Assembly: GCA_021731695.1 (NCBI GenBank)
Contig: JAKFWZ010000053.1
Span: 1 to 57,937, forward strand
Direction of reading: 5' to 3'
DNA from: Candidatus Daviesbacteria bacterium
GTDB taxonomy: Bacteria > Patescibacteriota > Microgenomatia > Daviesbacterales > UBA10151
DNA: 57,937 bases
Below, piece after piece: positions 1-8,739 of the stretch. Positions within the stretch are counted from its first letter, which is position 1, and each line of letters opens with the position of its first letter. The translations under genes and the position numbers were made by a program. The notes beneath the pieces are model-generated. The model saw only the letters and a program-made list of their open reading frames with translations. It made no database searches and had not been told where the DNA came from.

Positions 1-165
1 ACTGCCAGACTTCATCAAAACCGACTCAATACGCCCAATTGCTGCGCAATTGCAAAGGTCGGGGTTTTCTATACGTATGTGATCTGCAAAACATCTCTTC
101 TAGTGCTCAATGTCAGACCTATCAAAGCTAGCTTTAAAAGTTGATGGTTATTAGTTTTAAGTAAG
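1..165. other. Left window edge, no complete gene
   Basis: No complete gene is visible. The second forward frame is open from the edge to a TGA at 80-82 and could be the last 26 residues of a truncated upstream CDS, but the other forward frames are open for similar lengths and the stretch contains a hairpin element, so I do not call it. A TACAAT box at 169-174 precedes the first gene. Confidence 0.4.
17..68. repeat. Nested hairpin element of the CAATACGCCC type
   Basis: Outer arms AAAACCGAC (17-25) and GTCGGGGTTTT (58-68) enclose CAATACGCCC and a perfect inner hairpin CAATTGC-TGC-GCAATTG. The same architecture with different stem bases recurs near 10898-10932, and the CAATACGCCC lead-in also occurs at 10021-10030. 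The trailing TTTT could let it act as a terminator for a gene left of the window. Confidence 0.55.
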
Positions 166-180
166 TTGTACAATAAAATT

Positions 181-1464
181 GTGGGGTTTTGTACAAAAAA
201 ATCAATGAGAGGTTTTACATTAGTTGAGCTATTAGTAGTTATAGTGATACTTGCTGTTTTGGGGGTTGCCGGTGCAAGCCTTTTTACTAATGTGGTTCAA
301 AGGGCAGATGACTCTAAAAGAAAAGCAGACATAGATGCAATAGCCAGAGCGTATGAGCTTAAATATAATCCGGTATCAGGCACTTATGCTCCGCTTGCGG
401 CTGGGGATTTTATTGATGGGGCAATTCCGAAATTACCTAGCGGAGGATTTGATTATCCTGTTTATGTTAATACTAACAATTACGGTTTTAGAGCCTGTAT
501 CGGGGCAACAGGCGGTACCTGCAGCGCACCTGCATCTAATTGTTATTGCAAGCAATCAAATCAGGGGAGCTTTGATCCTAACCCTGCGAACCATACCCTA
601 AGGGTTTCTACCGTGCCCCCTCCTGAAGGTTCCTCTCCTTCCTCAACCCCAACTCCTACCCCAACCCCAACACCAACACCAACTCCAACTCCAACTCCAA
701 CTCCAACTCCTACGCCTACACCAACCCCAACCCCAACTCCTACCCCAACACCAACACCGGCACCCACTCCGTCTCCAACCCCTCCTTCATATCTGGCCGG
801 TGTGGTAGGTTACTGGAAGATGAACGAAACGTCATGGACTAACGATTGCACCAGTCTACCAGTTATTGACTCGTCGATATTTTCGAATACTGGAAAATCC
901 TGTCCCGCTTCTACGGGGCCTCTGGGGGGAGCTGCGGGTCGGGCAGGGTTTGGTAATGCCGGAAGTTTTGACGGTATTGATGATTATATTGATCTTGGTA
1001 ATAGCGCAACCCTAAATCCAACTAATGAACTAACTGTGTCTGCCTGGATCAATACAACTACTACTAGTCAATCCCAATATATAGTTGCCAAGGATAATGC
1101 GCCTGGACCAGGAGGTATGCAGTATATGCTTAGAGTACAGGGAACAAATATCAGAATGGGGGTAAAGCTAAATGGGGTAGATGCTTTTATGACTACCCCA
1201 GCAGGAACTATTGCAATCAATACCTGGTATCATGTGGTCGGGATATATAACGGATCCCAAATTCAGGTTTATATTAACGGAAATCCGTCAGGAACAGCCG
1301 TTTCAGCTTCAGGAACAATGACAGATAATGGTACCAATGTAAGAATTGGCAGAAGACAGGATGCGACACTTCCATTTAAGGGTCTAATTGATAATGTCAG
1401 AATCTTTAACAGGGCCTTGACTCCAACTGAAGTGAATCAGCTTTATCTAGGTGAACCAAATTAA
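181..1464 (+). CDS. Type IV pilin-like protein with Pro-Thr linker and C-terminal LamG-like domain
   Basis: Predicted surface or pilus-associated protein. A class III prepilin signal opens it: basic residues, then [10 protein letters not shown] and a hydrophobic helix, the substrate type of prepilin peptidases. A short pseudopilin-like stretch follows, then a Pro-Thr tract (bases about 640-785), then about 165 residues resembling a LamG/concanavalin-like jelly roll ([27 protein letters not shown]). Such folds usually bind glycans or act in adhesion. Start choice: a TACAAT at 169-174 overlaps the TTG at 166, so GTG 181 (7 nt past the box) would be a leaderless start; ATG 205 is the alternative and leaves a three-residue leader. 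No assembly genes are in the window. Function as an adhesive pilin is inferred. Confidence 0.8.
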   Translation: MGFCTKKSMRGFTLVELLVVIVILAVLGVAGASLFTNVVQRADDSKRKADIDAIARAYELKYNPVSGTYAPLAAGDFIDGAIPKLPSGGFDYPVYVNTNNYGFRACIGATGGTCSAPASNCYCKQSNQGSFDPNPANHTLRVSTVPPPEGSSPSSTPTPTPTPTPTPTPTPTPTPTPTPTPTPTPTPTPTPTPAPTPSPTPPSYLAGVVGYWKMNETSWTNDCTSLPVIDSSIFSNTGKSCPASTGPLGGAAGRAGFGNAGSFDGIDDYIDLGNSATLNPTNELTVSAWINTTTTSQSQYIVAKDNAPGPGGMQYMLRVQGTNIRMGVKLNGVDAFMTTPAGTIAINTWYHVVGIYNGSQIQVYINGNPSGTAVSASGTMTDNGTNVRIGRRQDATLPFKGLIDNVRIFNRALTPTEVNQLYLGEPN

Positions 1465-1668
1465 AAGCTTGCAATACCTCACCTCGAAACGTTTCAGAAT
1501 CTTTTACAAAGGTGTATCAATCAATATCAGAGATTGCTTCGCTACGCTCGCAATGACGAATTTGTGTCAAGAAGACTGAATTATTGTCTCGCCTTAACGC
1601 ATTTGACAACTATCCTATCTAACAGAAGGTCTTGACAATAGACCTATAATAATGTACAATACGCATTC
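1465..1668. other. Intergenic with a TTCGC/CTCGCAATGACG palindrome
   Basis: Non-coding gap of about 200 bp. At 1530-1562 it holds GATTGCTTCGC followed by CGCTCGCAATGACGAA, a palindromic word whose two halves recur, pulled apart by other sequence, inside the acidic-protein gene at about 10048-10100. The right end holds the promoter of the next gene. Confidence 0.5.
1632..1660 (+). promoter_or_regulatory. Promoter TTGACA-N17-TACAAT, leaderless
   Basis: The -35 box TTGACA (1632-1637) and -10 box TACAAT (1655-1660) are 17 bp apart. The -10 box ends 8 nt before the ATG at 1669, so transcription should begin within a few bases of the start codon. Confidence 0.8.
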
Positions 1669-2565
1669 ATGTTTAATAAATCGATGTCCTATATTAATGA
1701 CACAAACACAGCTGCTAAACCAGTTGTTCTTTACAAAACACCTACAGAAAACACCAGAGCTCAAAGATTTGTAGCTGCTGCATTACTTGTTGTTGCAATT
1801 GGAACTTTAACTTTACAGGCTAATTGGGTTTACAATGCAAACGCAGAAGGCGCACCAGTAACATCACCTGTAACTAGCGAAGAAAGCCCTTCACCTTCAG
1901 CAACTGCTTCACCATCAGCAAGTCCATCAGTAAGTCCAAGCCCTTCAGATAGTCCCGTAACAGCACCTGAAGTTAGCCCGTCACCTACAAATCAACCTTC
2001 AAACGGTGGATCTAATGGAGGAAATGGTGGAAACAATAATAACTCAAATAGTAGCGGTCAGGTTAATGCACCAAGTTGTTCGAATGAAGCTCCTAAATCT
2101 GCACCTGTAATAATTTCAGCGGTTTCAACTGGTAAAAACGAAATAACTCTAAATTGGTCTAAAGCTGAAGGAAATGTTTCTGAATATGTAATTGCTTACG
2201 GACTGGTTAAAGGAAAGCCTTTATACGGAGCTCAATTCGGAAACATCAATACAACTTCAATTAAAGGTTTATCCGGAGGATCAACTTATTTCTTTAGAGT
2301 CAGAGCCGGAAACGGATGTATGCCAGGAGCGTATTCTCAGGAAATTGCTGTTAAAGTTGGCGGAAAATTCATTAATTCACCTGCTCAGGGTTTTAAACCA
2401 GGAGTTTTAGGAGCATCTAAAAATATAAAACCTGCAAATTCTGCAACACCAGCACCAAGTGCAAGCTCATTTGTTTCTATTAAAGTTGAACAGCCTCAAA
2501 CTGTTAACCATAACTCAGGTCTTTTTGGAAAAATAGCTAATTTCTTCAACGGATTCTTCCATTAA
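1669..2565 (+). CDS. Membrane-anchored surface protein with Ser/Pro linker and fibronectin type III-like domain
   Basis: 298 residues. A single hydrophobic segment near residues 34-52 (FVAAALLVVAIGTLTL) suits a signal anchor. It is followed by a Ser/Pro/Thr-rich stretch to about residue 110, a Gly/Asn-rich spacer, and a fibronectin type III-like domain at about 145-232 (APVIISAVSTG, ITLNWS, EYVIAYG, GSTYFFRVRAGN). The tail (about 240-298) is Ser/Pro rich and ends in an aromatic stretch. FnIII modules on secreted bacterial proteins commonly mediate protein or glycan contacts; no enzyme motif is seen. It has its own promoter and is followed by a 9-bp-word palindrome at 2573-2648. The exact role is unknown. 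Confidence 0.75.
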   Translation: MFNKSMSYINDTNTAAKPVVLYKTPTENTRAQRFVAAALLVVAIGTLTLQANWVYNANAEGAPVTSPVTSEESPSPSATASPSASPSVSPSPSDSPVTAPEVSPSPTNQPSNGGSNGGNGGNNNNSNSSGQVNAPSCSNEAPKSAPVIISAVSTGKNEITLNWSKAEGNVSEYVIAYGLVKGKPLYGAQFGNINTTSIKGLSGGSTYFFRVRAGNGCMPGAYSQEIAVKVGGKFINSPAQGFKPGVLGASKNIKPANSATPAPSASSFVSIKVEQPQTVNHNSGLFGKIANFFNGFFH

Positions 2566-2572
2566 AACGTAA

Positions 2573-2648
2573 GTCGAAGGGGTCGAAAGATCGAAGGTAT
2601 CGAAGGTCAGACTTCCGACTCATACGACTCCTCAGTAACTTTCGACCC
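2573..2648. repeat. Inverted-arm element built from 9-bp TCGAAGG-like words
   Basis: The left arm (2573-2607) repeats GTCGAAGGG-like nonamers; the right arm (2611-2648) carries their complement (TTCCGACTC, ACGACTCCT, TTTCGACCC). The centre GGTCAGACTTCCG resembles GGTAAAAACATCCG inside radA and GGTCAAAACATCCG inside rho. It fills the gap after the FnIII gene. Confidence 0.7.
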
Positions 2649-2673
2649 ATTTGTTTATTTGCTAAACTAAATT

Positions 2674-3798
2674 GTGGCAGTATTTTTAATTTACCTGATT
2701 ATTTTCTTTGTTCCACTTTTGGTTTTGCCTGAAGTAAGCCTGAGATTTGAACCCCCCAAAGTATTACTCACGGAGTTTTTGATTGATGTTTTAATTGTTT
2801 ACTGTATCTTTAGCGGAAAATTTAGTGTAAAAAGAATCAATAAATTGTTTTTGAGCCTCATAGGTGGGCTTTTTTTATTGAGTTTAGGACATCTGTTGCT
2901 GGATCCGGACAAGCAAAATCTCTTTGGAAACATATTCAGGCTTCAGGGAACGATACTATTCTGGCATTTATTGGCTTTATCAATTATTGCTCAAAACATC
3001 TGGTTTAGCTTTAAGCATAAATATATTTATCTTGTAAGTTTTATTGCTATTTGCATTTTAGCGTTTATTTCCGGAACTAATAGTGCCGGAAGATTAATTG
3101 GATCTCTTGGTGAACCGAATTCTTTAGGTGCAGTAACCATTTTGATAGTGCCTTTTGTAATTTTGAGCTTCAAATCATTATGGATGAGATTGCCAACAAT
3201 CCTAATAGCTCTTGGTGTAATTAATTTTACTGAATCAAAATCCGCTTTAATTGCTCTTTTTCTGGAGCTTATTTTTATGCTCCTTATTAAAATTACGAGA
3301 GGGAAATATCTTCTAAGTTTTGGGATTTGTTTTGCGCTGATGATCTTATCTTTGGGTTTCCCGATCGCTGAAAGAAATTATTTTTTAAGTACAAACACCA
3401 ATCCTTTAAATTTCAGATTTGAAGACCGTGCTCAGATTTGGAATGCAGCCTTAGTTGCGGGATCTGAAAATCCTGTGTTGGGTTCGGGCATAGAGTCAGT
3501 TCAGGACCGGATTCATCAGACAGCGATGAAGCTTAATTTTGACGCTCAATACCAAGCTATTGACTCAAGTCATAACATCTTTTTGGACTACTGGGTTTGG
3601 GGTGGAATGATAGCTATATTTTTAATTTTTAGCCTCATTATTCTGGCTGTCACTAATATGTCAAAAGAGAAAATGTTAGTTGAATTGAGTGTCTTATTAG
3701 GCCTTCTGACAGTGCTATCTTTTAATCCTCTGACAGTTACAATCTTAGCGGCATTCTGGTTCGTACTAGGCAGGAGTTTTGTTAAAACAGAGGATTAA
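2674..3798 (+). CDS. O-antigen ligase / Wzy-like polytopic membrane protein
   Basis: 374 residues with about ten hydrophobic segments. The family signature is in the large loop before the last helices: FEDRAQIWNAALVAG then ENPVLGSGIESV, and SSHNIFLDYWVWGG carrying the conserved His-Asn. Members of this superfamily join or polymerise lipid-linked glycans on the outer face of the membrane, including O-antigen ligases, Wzy polymerases and protein O-oligosaccharyltransferases. The sequence does not tell which. GTG start at 2674, with no Shine-Dalgarno sequence. It converges on the next gene with no gap. Its product could work with the glycan island, but it lies about 10 kb away. Confidence 0.75.
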   Translation: MAVFLIYLIIFFVPLLVLPEVSLRFEPPKVLLTEFLIDVLIVYCIFSGKFSVKRINKLFLSLIGGLFLLSLGHLLLDPDKQNLFGNIFRLQGTILFWHLLALSIIAQNIWFSFKHKYIYLVSFIAICILAFISGTNSAGRLIGSLGEPNSLGAVTILIVPFVILSFKSLWMRLPTILIALGVINFTESKSALIALFLELIFMLLIKITRGKYLLSFGICFALMILSLGFPIAERNYFLSTNTNPLNFRFEDRAQIWNAALVAGSENPVLGSGIESVQDRIHQTAMKLNFDAQYQAIDSSHNIFLDYWVWGGMIAIFLIFSLIILAVTNMSKEKMLVELSVLLGLLTVLSFNPLTVTILAAFWFVLGRSFVKTED

Positions 3799-4788
3799 TT
3801 AGGCGGCTTGCGGTGATTTAAATTTTTTGTTAAGACTAAAAGCGAAGAACCCAATCATCATAAGAGCCAGTCCCACTAAAACTAAAGAAAGAGGCCAGCC
3901 CAAGCTGTCTGTAAAATATTCGCCTGTAATCTTTAGAATATAGATCATTAAAAAGAGTGTTCCCCAAAGCATAAAGCTCCTGCTATTAAAGTAAAAAGTT
4001 GCAAAGATCGAAGCTAAAGCAAGCCCTGGGAAGAGGAGTTCCCATAAAACGTTTTGAGTTGGTGACCATCCTCCAAGAGCCAATGTAGAAGCTAAAACTC
4101 CAAAAACACCGATTCCATATAGTGATCCGCTTAACCCTTTTTTGTCAGTGCCGGCAAATGAATAGCCGAGCAGTATATATGAAGCTCCCAAAATTAACAC
4201 ACGGTATTCGTTAAAACTTAAATCGTTTAAAAGCGGACTGGATCCGATAATAAAGTTAATAAATGTAAAATACAAAGTGCTTCCAAAAATAATAGCAAAA
4301 ATTACAAAAATTAATTTCTTTAATAGAAGAAATGAAGCTAAATAGAGGAAGAAGAGAGTGCCGAAAATTATACTCATATAGCCTGATGTATTAGGTTCAA
4401 TGCCCGCTGCATCAAAGGCTATAAACATTCCTAAGGGTAAAACTAAAGCTGCTATAAGATGGAATGCATATCCGACAGGGTCTGTATCTTTATTTAATCC
4501 AAGCAAAATTCCGACAATATAAGCTATTATTCCTGAACCTAAAGTTACTAAAATTCTTGTAAAAGTATTTAACGTCTCCCAGTTTTGGAAAATTAAAACA
4601 GAAATTCCTATAAATACGATTAATCCACCGATAAAATAGAGGGATTCAGCAACTCCGATTTTTCGGTTTAGTACATCATGAGGCTTATTTTCCTGGCCTT
4701 CATCATATGCCTTAAGAAGCTCCTCTTTAGTAATCTGATTCTGTGAGACAAGAGCTCTTATATTGTTTAAGGTTTGAGTCTTATCCAT
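3799..4788 (-). CDS. DUF2157-like polytopic membrane protein
   Basis: 329 residues. A soluble N-terminal stretch of about 45 residues (TLNNIRALVSQNQITKEEL) precedes about ten membrane segments. The N-terminal pattern followed by a first helix reading YFIGGLIVFIGISVLIFQNW matches the DUF2157-type family, which has no known function. The stop directly abuts that of the convergent gene. The start lies 1 nt from the upstream gene's stop, so the two minus-strand genes are probably one transcript. No catalytic motif is visible. Confidence 0.65.
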   Translation of the reverse strand: MDKTQTLNNIRALVSQNQITKEELLKAYDEGQENKPHDVLNRKIGVAESLYFIGGLIVFIGISVLIFQNWETLNTFTRILVTLGSGIIAYIVGILLGLNKDTDPVGYAFHLIAALVLPLGMFIAFDAAGIEPNTSGYMSIIFGTLFFLYLASFLLLKKLIFVIFAIIFGSTLYFTFINFIIGSSPLLNDLSFNEYRVLILGASYILLGYSFAGTDKKGLSGSLYGIGVFGVLASTLALGGWSPTQNVLWELLFPGLALASIFATFYFNSRSFMLWGTLFLMIYILKITGEYFTDSLGWPLSLVLVGLALMMIGFFAFSLNKKFKSPQAA

Positions 4789-4789
4789 G

Positions 4790-5293
4790 TTATTGAACCC
4801 ATCCTAAAAATTTATAGTCATAATAGTTGCCGGCTGTATTTATATTAAGCCTTTTACTAAAGCTGTCTTTTTTCAAATAATGGCTATATCGTGAACTGCC
4901 CGAATAAGAGAAGGGAAATAATCCATACGAACCTGAGCCCTGTACAATTTCAAAGCCCTCCTGAGAGATAGGATTAGGATCGAAATTTAAACCCTGAGCT
5001 TCTTCGAAACTTATTTGTCGGCTTTTATTTTCTTTGACGTCATGAATAAAAAGCGTCTGGCTGTCCGTTGGCTTGTAGTAACTGTTGGAGCCGTATGGGT
5101 AAGGACGTTTTTCCAATTTGCCATTTTGAATCACATATTCGTAAGGGGCAGAATAGCTATTAGTTGAATAAATAAAGTTTTGATCGGGATGAATAAATAG
5201 AGTTGGGAGATAAATGCTGGCTGCTATAAATAAAATCATAGCGATTGGCAGCAGTATTGCGACAACCAGGGGTATGTTTATCCTTTTCGTCAT
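4790..5293 (-). CDS. Small membrane-anchored protein of unknown function
   Basis: About 167 residues from ATG 5293. One strong membrane segment lies near residues 8-31 (VVAILLPIAMILFIAASIYL). The outer domain is rich in Tyr, Ser and Asn (YGSNSYYKP, GSGSYGLFPFSYSGSS). I recognise no family. A TTG at 5320 would add nine residues but overlaps a TACAAT/TATATAA promoter-like stretch, so ATG 5293 is preferred. Probably first gene of a two-gene operon with the DUF2157-like gene (1 nt gap). Confidence 0.6.
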   Translation of the reverse strand: MTKRINIPLVVAILLPIAMILFIAASIYLPTLFIHPDQNFIYSTNSYSAPYEYVIQNGKLEKRPYPYGSNSYYKPTDSQTLFIHDVKENKSRQISFEEAQGLNFDPNPISQEGFEIVQGSGSYGLFPFSYSGSSRYSHYLKKDSFSKRLNINTAGNYYDYKFLGWVQ

Positions 5294-5440
5294 CTGATGA
5301 GCTTTATATAATTGTAGCAAACCAGATATTTACTTGATACAGGTATTTTTGTAAATAGGAAGTTTAGTCACTTATCATTGCTCTTTACTGCTCTATTTGT
5401 TAATATTAGCCCATCTTAATGGAAAGTCAGGTATTAACAA

Positions 5441-6508
5441 GTGGCGCAAATGAGCATGGCCGATTTATTGGCCAAAACAGAAACAACAAATCTTAAACTT
5501 GAACGAAATCAGGAAATACAAGGCGTAGTTGTTTTTGTGGGCGATAAAGACGTTATTCTAGATTTAGGTTCAAAAGCAGAAGGCGTATTATCTGCAAAAG
5601 ACTTCACAGACGAAAAATTGGCTTCGCTTAAGGAAGGCGATAGAGTTTCAGCCTTCGTAATTCGTACAGAAAATGAATCAGGACAGGTGGTTTTAGGCTT
5701 AAATAAACCAGTTCCGGTAGGAAAATCCGGAGGACATACTAGAAATTGGGACAAATTTATAACAGCAAAAAACAAAGCCCAGGTCTTAAGAGGCAAGGCA
5801 ACTGAGCTTAATAAAGGCGGTTTGATCGTTGAAGTTGATGGAGTTAGAGGATTTATTCCTTCTTCTCAGGTTACTCTTTCACAGGCTGCAAAGATCGATG
5901 ACTTGGTAGGTCAGGAACTTCAGGTTACTGTAATAGAAATCGATCCTGGTCAGAATAGGCTGATCTTTTCTCAAAAAACAGTTGTTTCAGAAGAAACCAA
6001 AGCGAAGCTTGGAAAACTCAAGCATGGCGATAAAGTCAAAGGCAAGGCTGCAGCGATTTTGCCTTTTGGAGTCTTTGTGAATCTGGAGGATAGCTTAGAA
6101 GGATTGGTTCATGTCTCAGAGATTTCATGGGAAAAGGTTGAGGATCCGGCTTTAGTTGTAAAAATTGGTGAGGAAATTGAAGCTGTTGTGACAAATGTTG
6201 ACTTGGCTACAGGTAGAGTTAATTTATCCATTAAGCAGCTTTCGGATGACCCCTTCGCTAAAATCGCCGAAAAATTCCAGCCCGAGGATGTTATTTCAGG
6301 AACTGTAACTAAAGTATCATCTGCAGGCGTTTCTTTAGAACTTGAGAGCGGAGTAGAGGGATTAATTGCTTCAGGGAAAATTGAGGCCGGAACTGATTAT
6401 CCAATAGGTAAAAAAGTCACATGTCTGGTTGATTCGGTAGACGTGCCTAAAAGAAGAGTGAATCTTGTGCCTTTCGTTACCTCGACAAAAGATTTGATAT
6501 ACAAATAG
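5441..6508 (+). CDS. rpsA: Ribosomal protein S1
   Basis: 355 residues, four S1 RNA-binding repeats at about 20-90, 105-178, 192-262 and 278-350. The third is the clearest (GDKVKGKAAAILPFGVFVNL, EGLVHVSEISWE). S1 binds mRNA on the small ribosomal subunit and helps initiation on structured or weakly ribosome-bound messages. Proteobacterial S1 has six repeats; four is normal in many other phyla. In a genome with little visible Shine-Dalgarno use, S1 may matter more. Start GTG 5441; in-frame ATGs at 5450 and 5456 are possible. It stands alone with no operon partner. Confidence 0.9.
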   Translation: MAQMSMADLLAKTETTNLKLERNQEIQGVVVFVGDKDVILDLGSKAEGVLSAKDFTDEKLASLKEGDRVSAFVIRTENESGQVVLGLNKPVPVGKSGGHTRNWDKFITAKNKAQVLRGKATELNKGGLIVEVDGVRGFIPSSQVTLSQAAKIDDLVGQELQVTVIEIDPGQNRLIFSQKTVVSEETKAKLGKLKHGDKVKGKAAAILPFGVFVNLEDSLEGLVHVSEISWEKVEDPALVVKIGEEIEAVVTNVDLATGRVNLSIKQLSDDPFAKIAEKFQPEDVISGTVTKVSSAGVSLELESGVEGLIASGKIEAGTDYPIGKKVTCLVDSVDVPKRRVNLVPFVTSTKDLIYK

Positions 6509-7088
6509 CCTTCAGCTGCGGCTCTCTCTTCGCTCCTAAATCCAACTCTGTAAATTGTCTTGCGAAAGCTTCGCGTATAACTATCAAGATCGTTGTCTTG
6601 GGGTGGCAACCCTGTTCCTAGCCCTTATCCGTTGCGGGGAGAATAACTTTTTAACCAATAAAAAACTATCTGAAATGAAATAAATCAGGTTAAACTTAAT
6701 TACCCTGCTTTTGGAGAGAATCGAGAGATCAAAAAATCTATTCGCAATAAAGCGAAGCTTGTGACTTTGGTCTAGAAGCGGGGACAGGTAACTATTTATC
6801 AGCCGGCAGCTTTGCCATGAGGCTGAGAAGAGCCATGTTACGAATCAGGCAGCTTCATTAAATTGTGCGTGTTTAGATTTAAGTTTCGGGCATGTTAAAC
6901 CTCCTTGGCACTGATATGAGGGGAAAATCCGCAAAACTTCTGATCCAATGAAGATCTTTTAGAGTCCGTCTACCTGGATATCGGGAGCTATGGTCCAGTC
7001 GCCATAGGCGTAGACCAGAACCCTCGAGCAAAGCTCGTTGTGGTTCATCCTGCATTAATTTAAGGCTAAATCTTTTAAAAAGGGTTGT

Positions 7089-7189
7089 CAACCCCGTTCG
7101 AAGTATGTTGATTTAACAGAATCTGAAATACGCTTTGATTACCTTTATCAATACTTTTAAAATCATGATTATACTTCTAACGGGGTCAA
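7089..7189. repeat. Inverted repeat of the CCCGTTAGAAG type upstream of radA
   Basis: CAACCCCGTTCGAAGTAT near 7089-7107 is mirrored by ATACTTCTAACGGGGTC near 7171-7188, with about 63 bp between. The CCCGTTAGAAG word recurs as a second inverted pair at 30425-30438 and 30530-30543, so it is a dispersed element. Confidence 0.6.
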
Positions 7190-7197
7190 TGCTCTTG

Positions 7198-7226
7198 TTG
7201 ACTGGGCTATTGATCAAAGGTACTAT
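7198..7226 (+). promoter_or_regulatory. radA promoter TTGACT-N17-TACTAT, leaderless
   Basis: The boxes at 7198-7203 and 7221-7226 are 17 bp apart. The ATG at 7233 is the seventh base after the -10 box, so the predicted transcription start coincides with the start codon. Confidence 0.8.
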
Positions 7227-7232
7227 TGCCTC

Positions 7233-8603
7233 ATGCCGAAGCCTAAATCAGCCTTTATTTGCCAACAATGCGGCTACAGATCACCAAGTTTATTAGGAAA
7301 ATGTCCTGAATGTGGTAACTGGGGGACTCTTATTGAAGAGATTGAAAATAGTTCTGATTTTCCTAACAAACGAGGTATATCTAAACCAAAGATCGTCAAG
7401 CTCTCTGATATAGAAACGAACAGTTATGAGAGAATTAGTACTAAAATCGATGAGTTCGATAGAGTTTTAGGCGGTGGAGTAGTTTTGGGATCAGTGGTTT
7501 TGCTCGCCGGAGATCCTGGAATCGGGAAGAGTACGTTATTGAGTCATTTGGCGATTAATATAAACGAGTCGAAAGGGTTGAAAGAGACGAAGGATTCGAA
7601 GGTAAAAACATCCGACACATTCGACTCCTTGGCTGCCTCCGACTCCTCTGTTCTTTATGTTGCAGGTGAAGAATCGCCCCAGCAAATAAGGCTCCGGATC
7701 AGGAGGATGAATTCTAACGCTAATTTATCTTTTATCTCGGAAACAGATATTGACTCGATCATTATGGGAATTGAATCTGAAAAGCCAAAGCTGGTCATCG
7801 TGGACTCAATTCAAACTCTTGAAACATCCGATTTAACTGCTGCTGCAGGATCGGTTTCCCAGGTCCGCGAGTGTAGTCATAGACTGCAAAAAGTGGCAAA
7901 AAGACTGCATATTCCGATCTTTATAGTGGGGCACGTTACAAAGGAAGGGACAATTGCGGGGCCAAAAACACTTGAGCATTTGGTGGACGTGGTTTTATCA
8001 CTTGAAGGTGAATCAGGCAGCAACTTTAGGATCCTGCGCGCGAATAAGAATCGATTTGGTCCTGTTGATGAGGTGGGAATTTTTGAAATGGATGAATCAG
8101 GACTGAAAGAAATTAAGAATCCTTCAGAGGTGTTTTTGGAAGAACGGGTTGATGCTCCAGGCTCTACGATTACAGTTCTGTTGACTGGCCTGAGACCTCT
8201 CTTAGTAGAAATCCAGGCTCTGGTGACCAAAACAAACTCACCAATTCCAAGAAGAGTGGCAACCGGATTTGATAACAACAGGCTCCAGCTTCTGGTCGCT
8301 GTTTTGCAAAAGAGATTGAATCTTAAGCTTTGGGAGCAGGATGTGTTTGTAAATGTGGCTGGAGGCATAAAAATAACTGAACCTGCGGGAGATCTTGCAG
8401 TCTGCGCAGCTATAATCTCTTCTTATAAGGATAAAGCTTTAGCTAAGAAAGCTGTGTTTGTTGGGGAAGTTGGGCTGCTCGGGGAGGTTAGGTCTGTTAG
8501 AGGCATTGAAAAGAGAATTAAGGAAGCTAAGAAGTTGGGGTTTGAAAAAGTTTTTTCGTCACAAAATATAAAGAATTTGGCTGGGTTATTTAAGAAAAGC
8601 TAG
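7233..8603 (+). CDS. radA: DNA repair protein RadA with an in-frame palindromic insertion
   Basis: 456 residues. RadA is a RecA-like ATPase and helicase that processes branched intermediates in recombination. In order: zinc finger C10-x2-C13...C24-x2-C27, Walker A GDPGIGKST (93-101), the GEES motif (145-148), Walker B-like KLVIVDS, the RadA-specific KNRFG, then a Lon-protease-like C-terminal domain (VNVAGGIKI, GEVGLLGEVR). Residues about 112-138 (ESKGLKETKDSKVKTSD onward) are extra relative to the normal short link between Walker A helix and VLYVAGEES. Their DNA (7566-7646) is an inverted element of 9-bp words, so the reading frame survives. Leaderless promoter. All catalytic motifs are intact, so the protein is probably active. 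Confidence 0.95.
   Translation: MPKPKSAFICQQCGYRSPSLLGKCPECGNWGTLIEEIENSSDFPNKRGISKPKIVKLSDIETNSYERISTKIDEFDRVLGGGVVLGSVVLLAGDPGIGKSTLLSHLAININESKGLKETKDSKVKTSDTFDSLAASDSSVLYVAGEESPQQIRLRIRRMNSNANLSFISETDIDSIIMGIESEKPKLVIVDSIQTLETSDLTAAAGSVSQVRECSHRLQKVAKRLHIPIFIVGHVTKEGTIAGPKTLEHLVDVVLSLEGESGSNFRILRANKNRFGPVDEVGIFEMDESGLKEIKNPSEVFLEERVDAPGSTITVLLTGLRPLLVEIQALVTKTNSPIPRRVATGFDNNRLQLLVAVLQKRLNLKLWEQDVFVNVAGGIKITEPAGDLAVCAAIISSYKDKALAKKAVFVGEVGLLGEVRSVRGIEKRIKEAKKLGFEKVFSSQNIKNLAGLFKKS
7566..7646. repeat. 9-bp-word palindromic element inside radA
   Basis: The left arm is GAGTCGAAA, GGGTTGAAA, GAGACGAAG, GATTCGAAG. The centre is GTAAAAACATCCG. The right arm carries CGACACATT, CGACTCCTT and CCGACTCCT. 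Being 81 nt long it keeps the frame. Its right arm shares GACACATTCGACTC with the element right of the S23 gene at 48347-48360. Confidence 0.75.
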
Positions 8604-8702
8604 AGGGAAGGCAAGGGCTCCCTGTGATGCGGGTTTACAGGCGGGATTAGATTACGGGCTCATGATCCTGAAGACCGGATTGAATAGTTAATCTGAAATA
8701 AC

Positions 8703-8731
8703 TTGTTTTAAATATATAATTTGTATATACT
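8703..8731 (+). promoter_or_regulatory. Promoter TTGTTT-N17-TATACT, leaderless
   Basis: Boxes at 8703-8708 and 8726-8731. The GTG at 8734 lies only 2 nt past the -10 box and so cannot be on the mRNA; ATG 8740 fits the predicted start site. Confidence 0.75.
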
Positions 8732-8739
8732 CTGTGCAT

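Larger units (their letters stand above)
6509..7232. other. 724-bp non-coding region with nested complementarity
   Basis: No convincing gene is seen. A 70-codon minus frame at 6879-7091 has no family features and crosses paired segments. On the plus strand GTCTAC (6968-6973) pairs with GTAGAC, enclosing CTATGG pairing with CCATAG; next to it is CGAGC-AAA-GCTCG. This suggests a folded RNA near 6960-7060, but it does not match RNase P RNA, tmRNA or SRP RNA hallmarks that I know. CTTGCGAAAGCTTCGCG hairpin words lie near 6560-6576. The right end holds an inverted repeat and the radA promoter. Confidence 0.45.

Noticed and set aside
561-767. Gly-Val repeat frame on the minus strand in the pilin gene
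   Set aside because: Antisense of the Pro-Thr tract; the pilin-LamG frame is the coding one.
6879-7091. 70-residue minus-strand frame upstream of radA
   Set aside because: No recognisable domain, and the stretch is full of complementary segments that suggest structure instead of coding.
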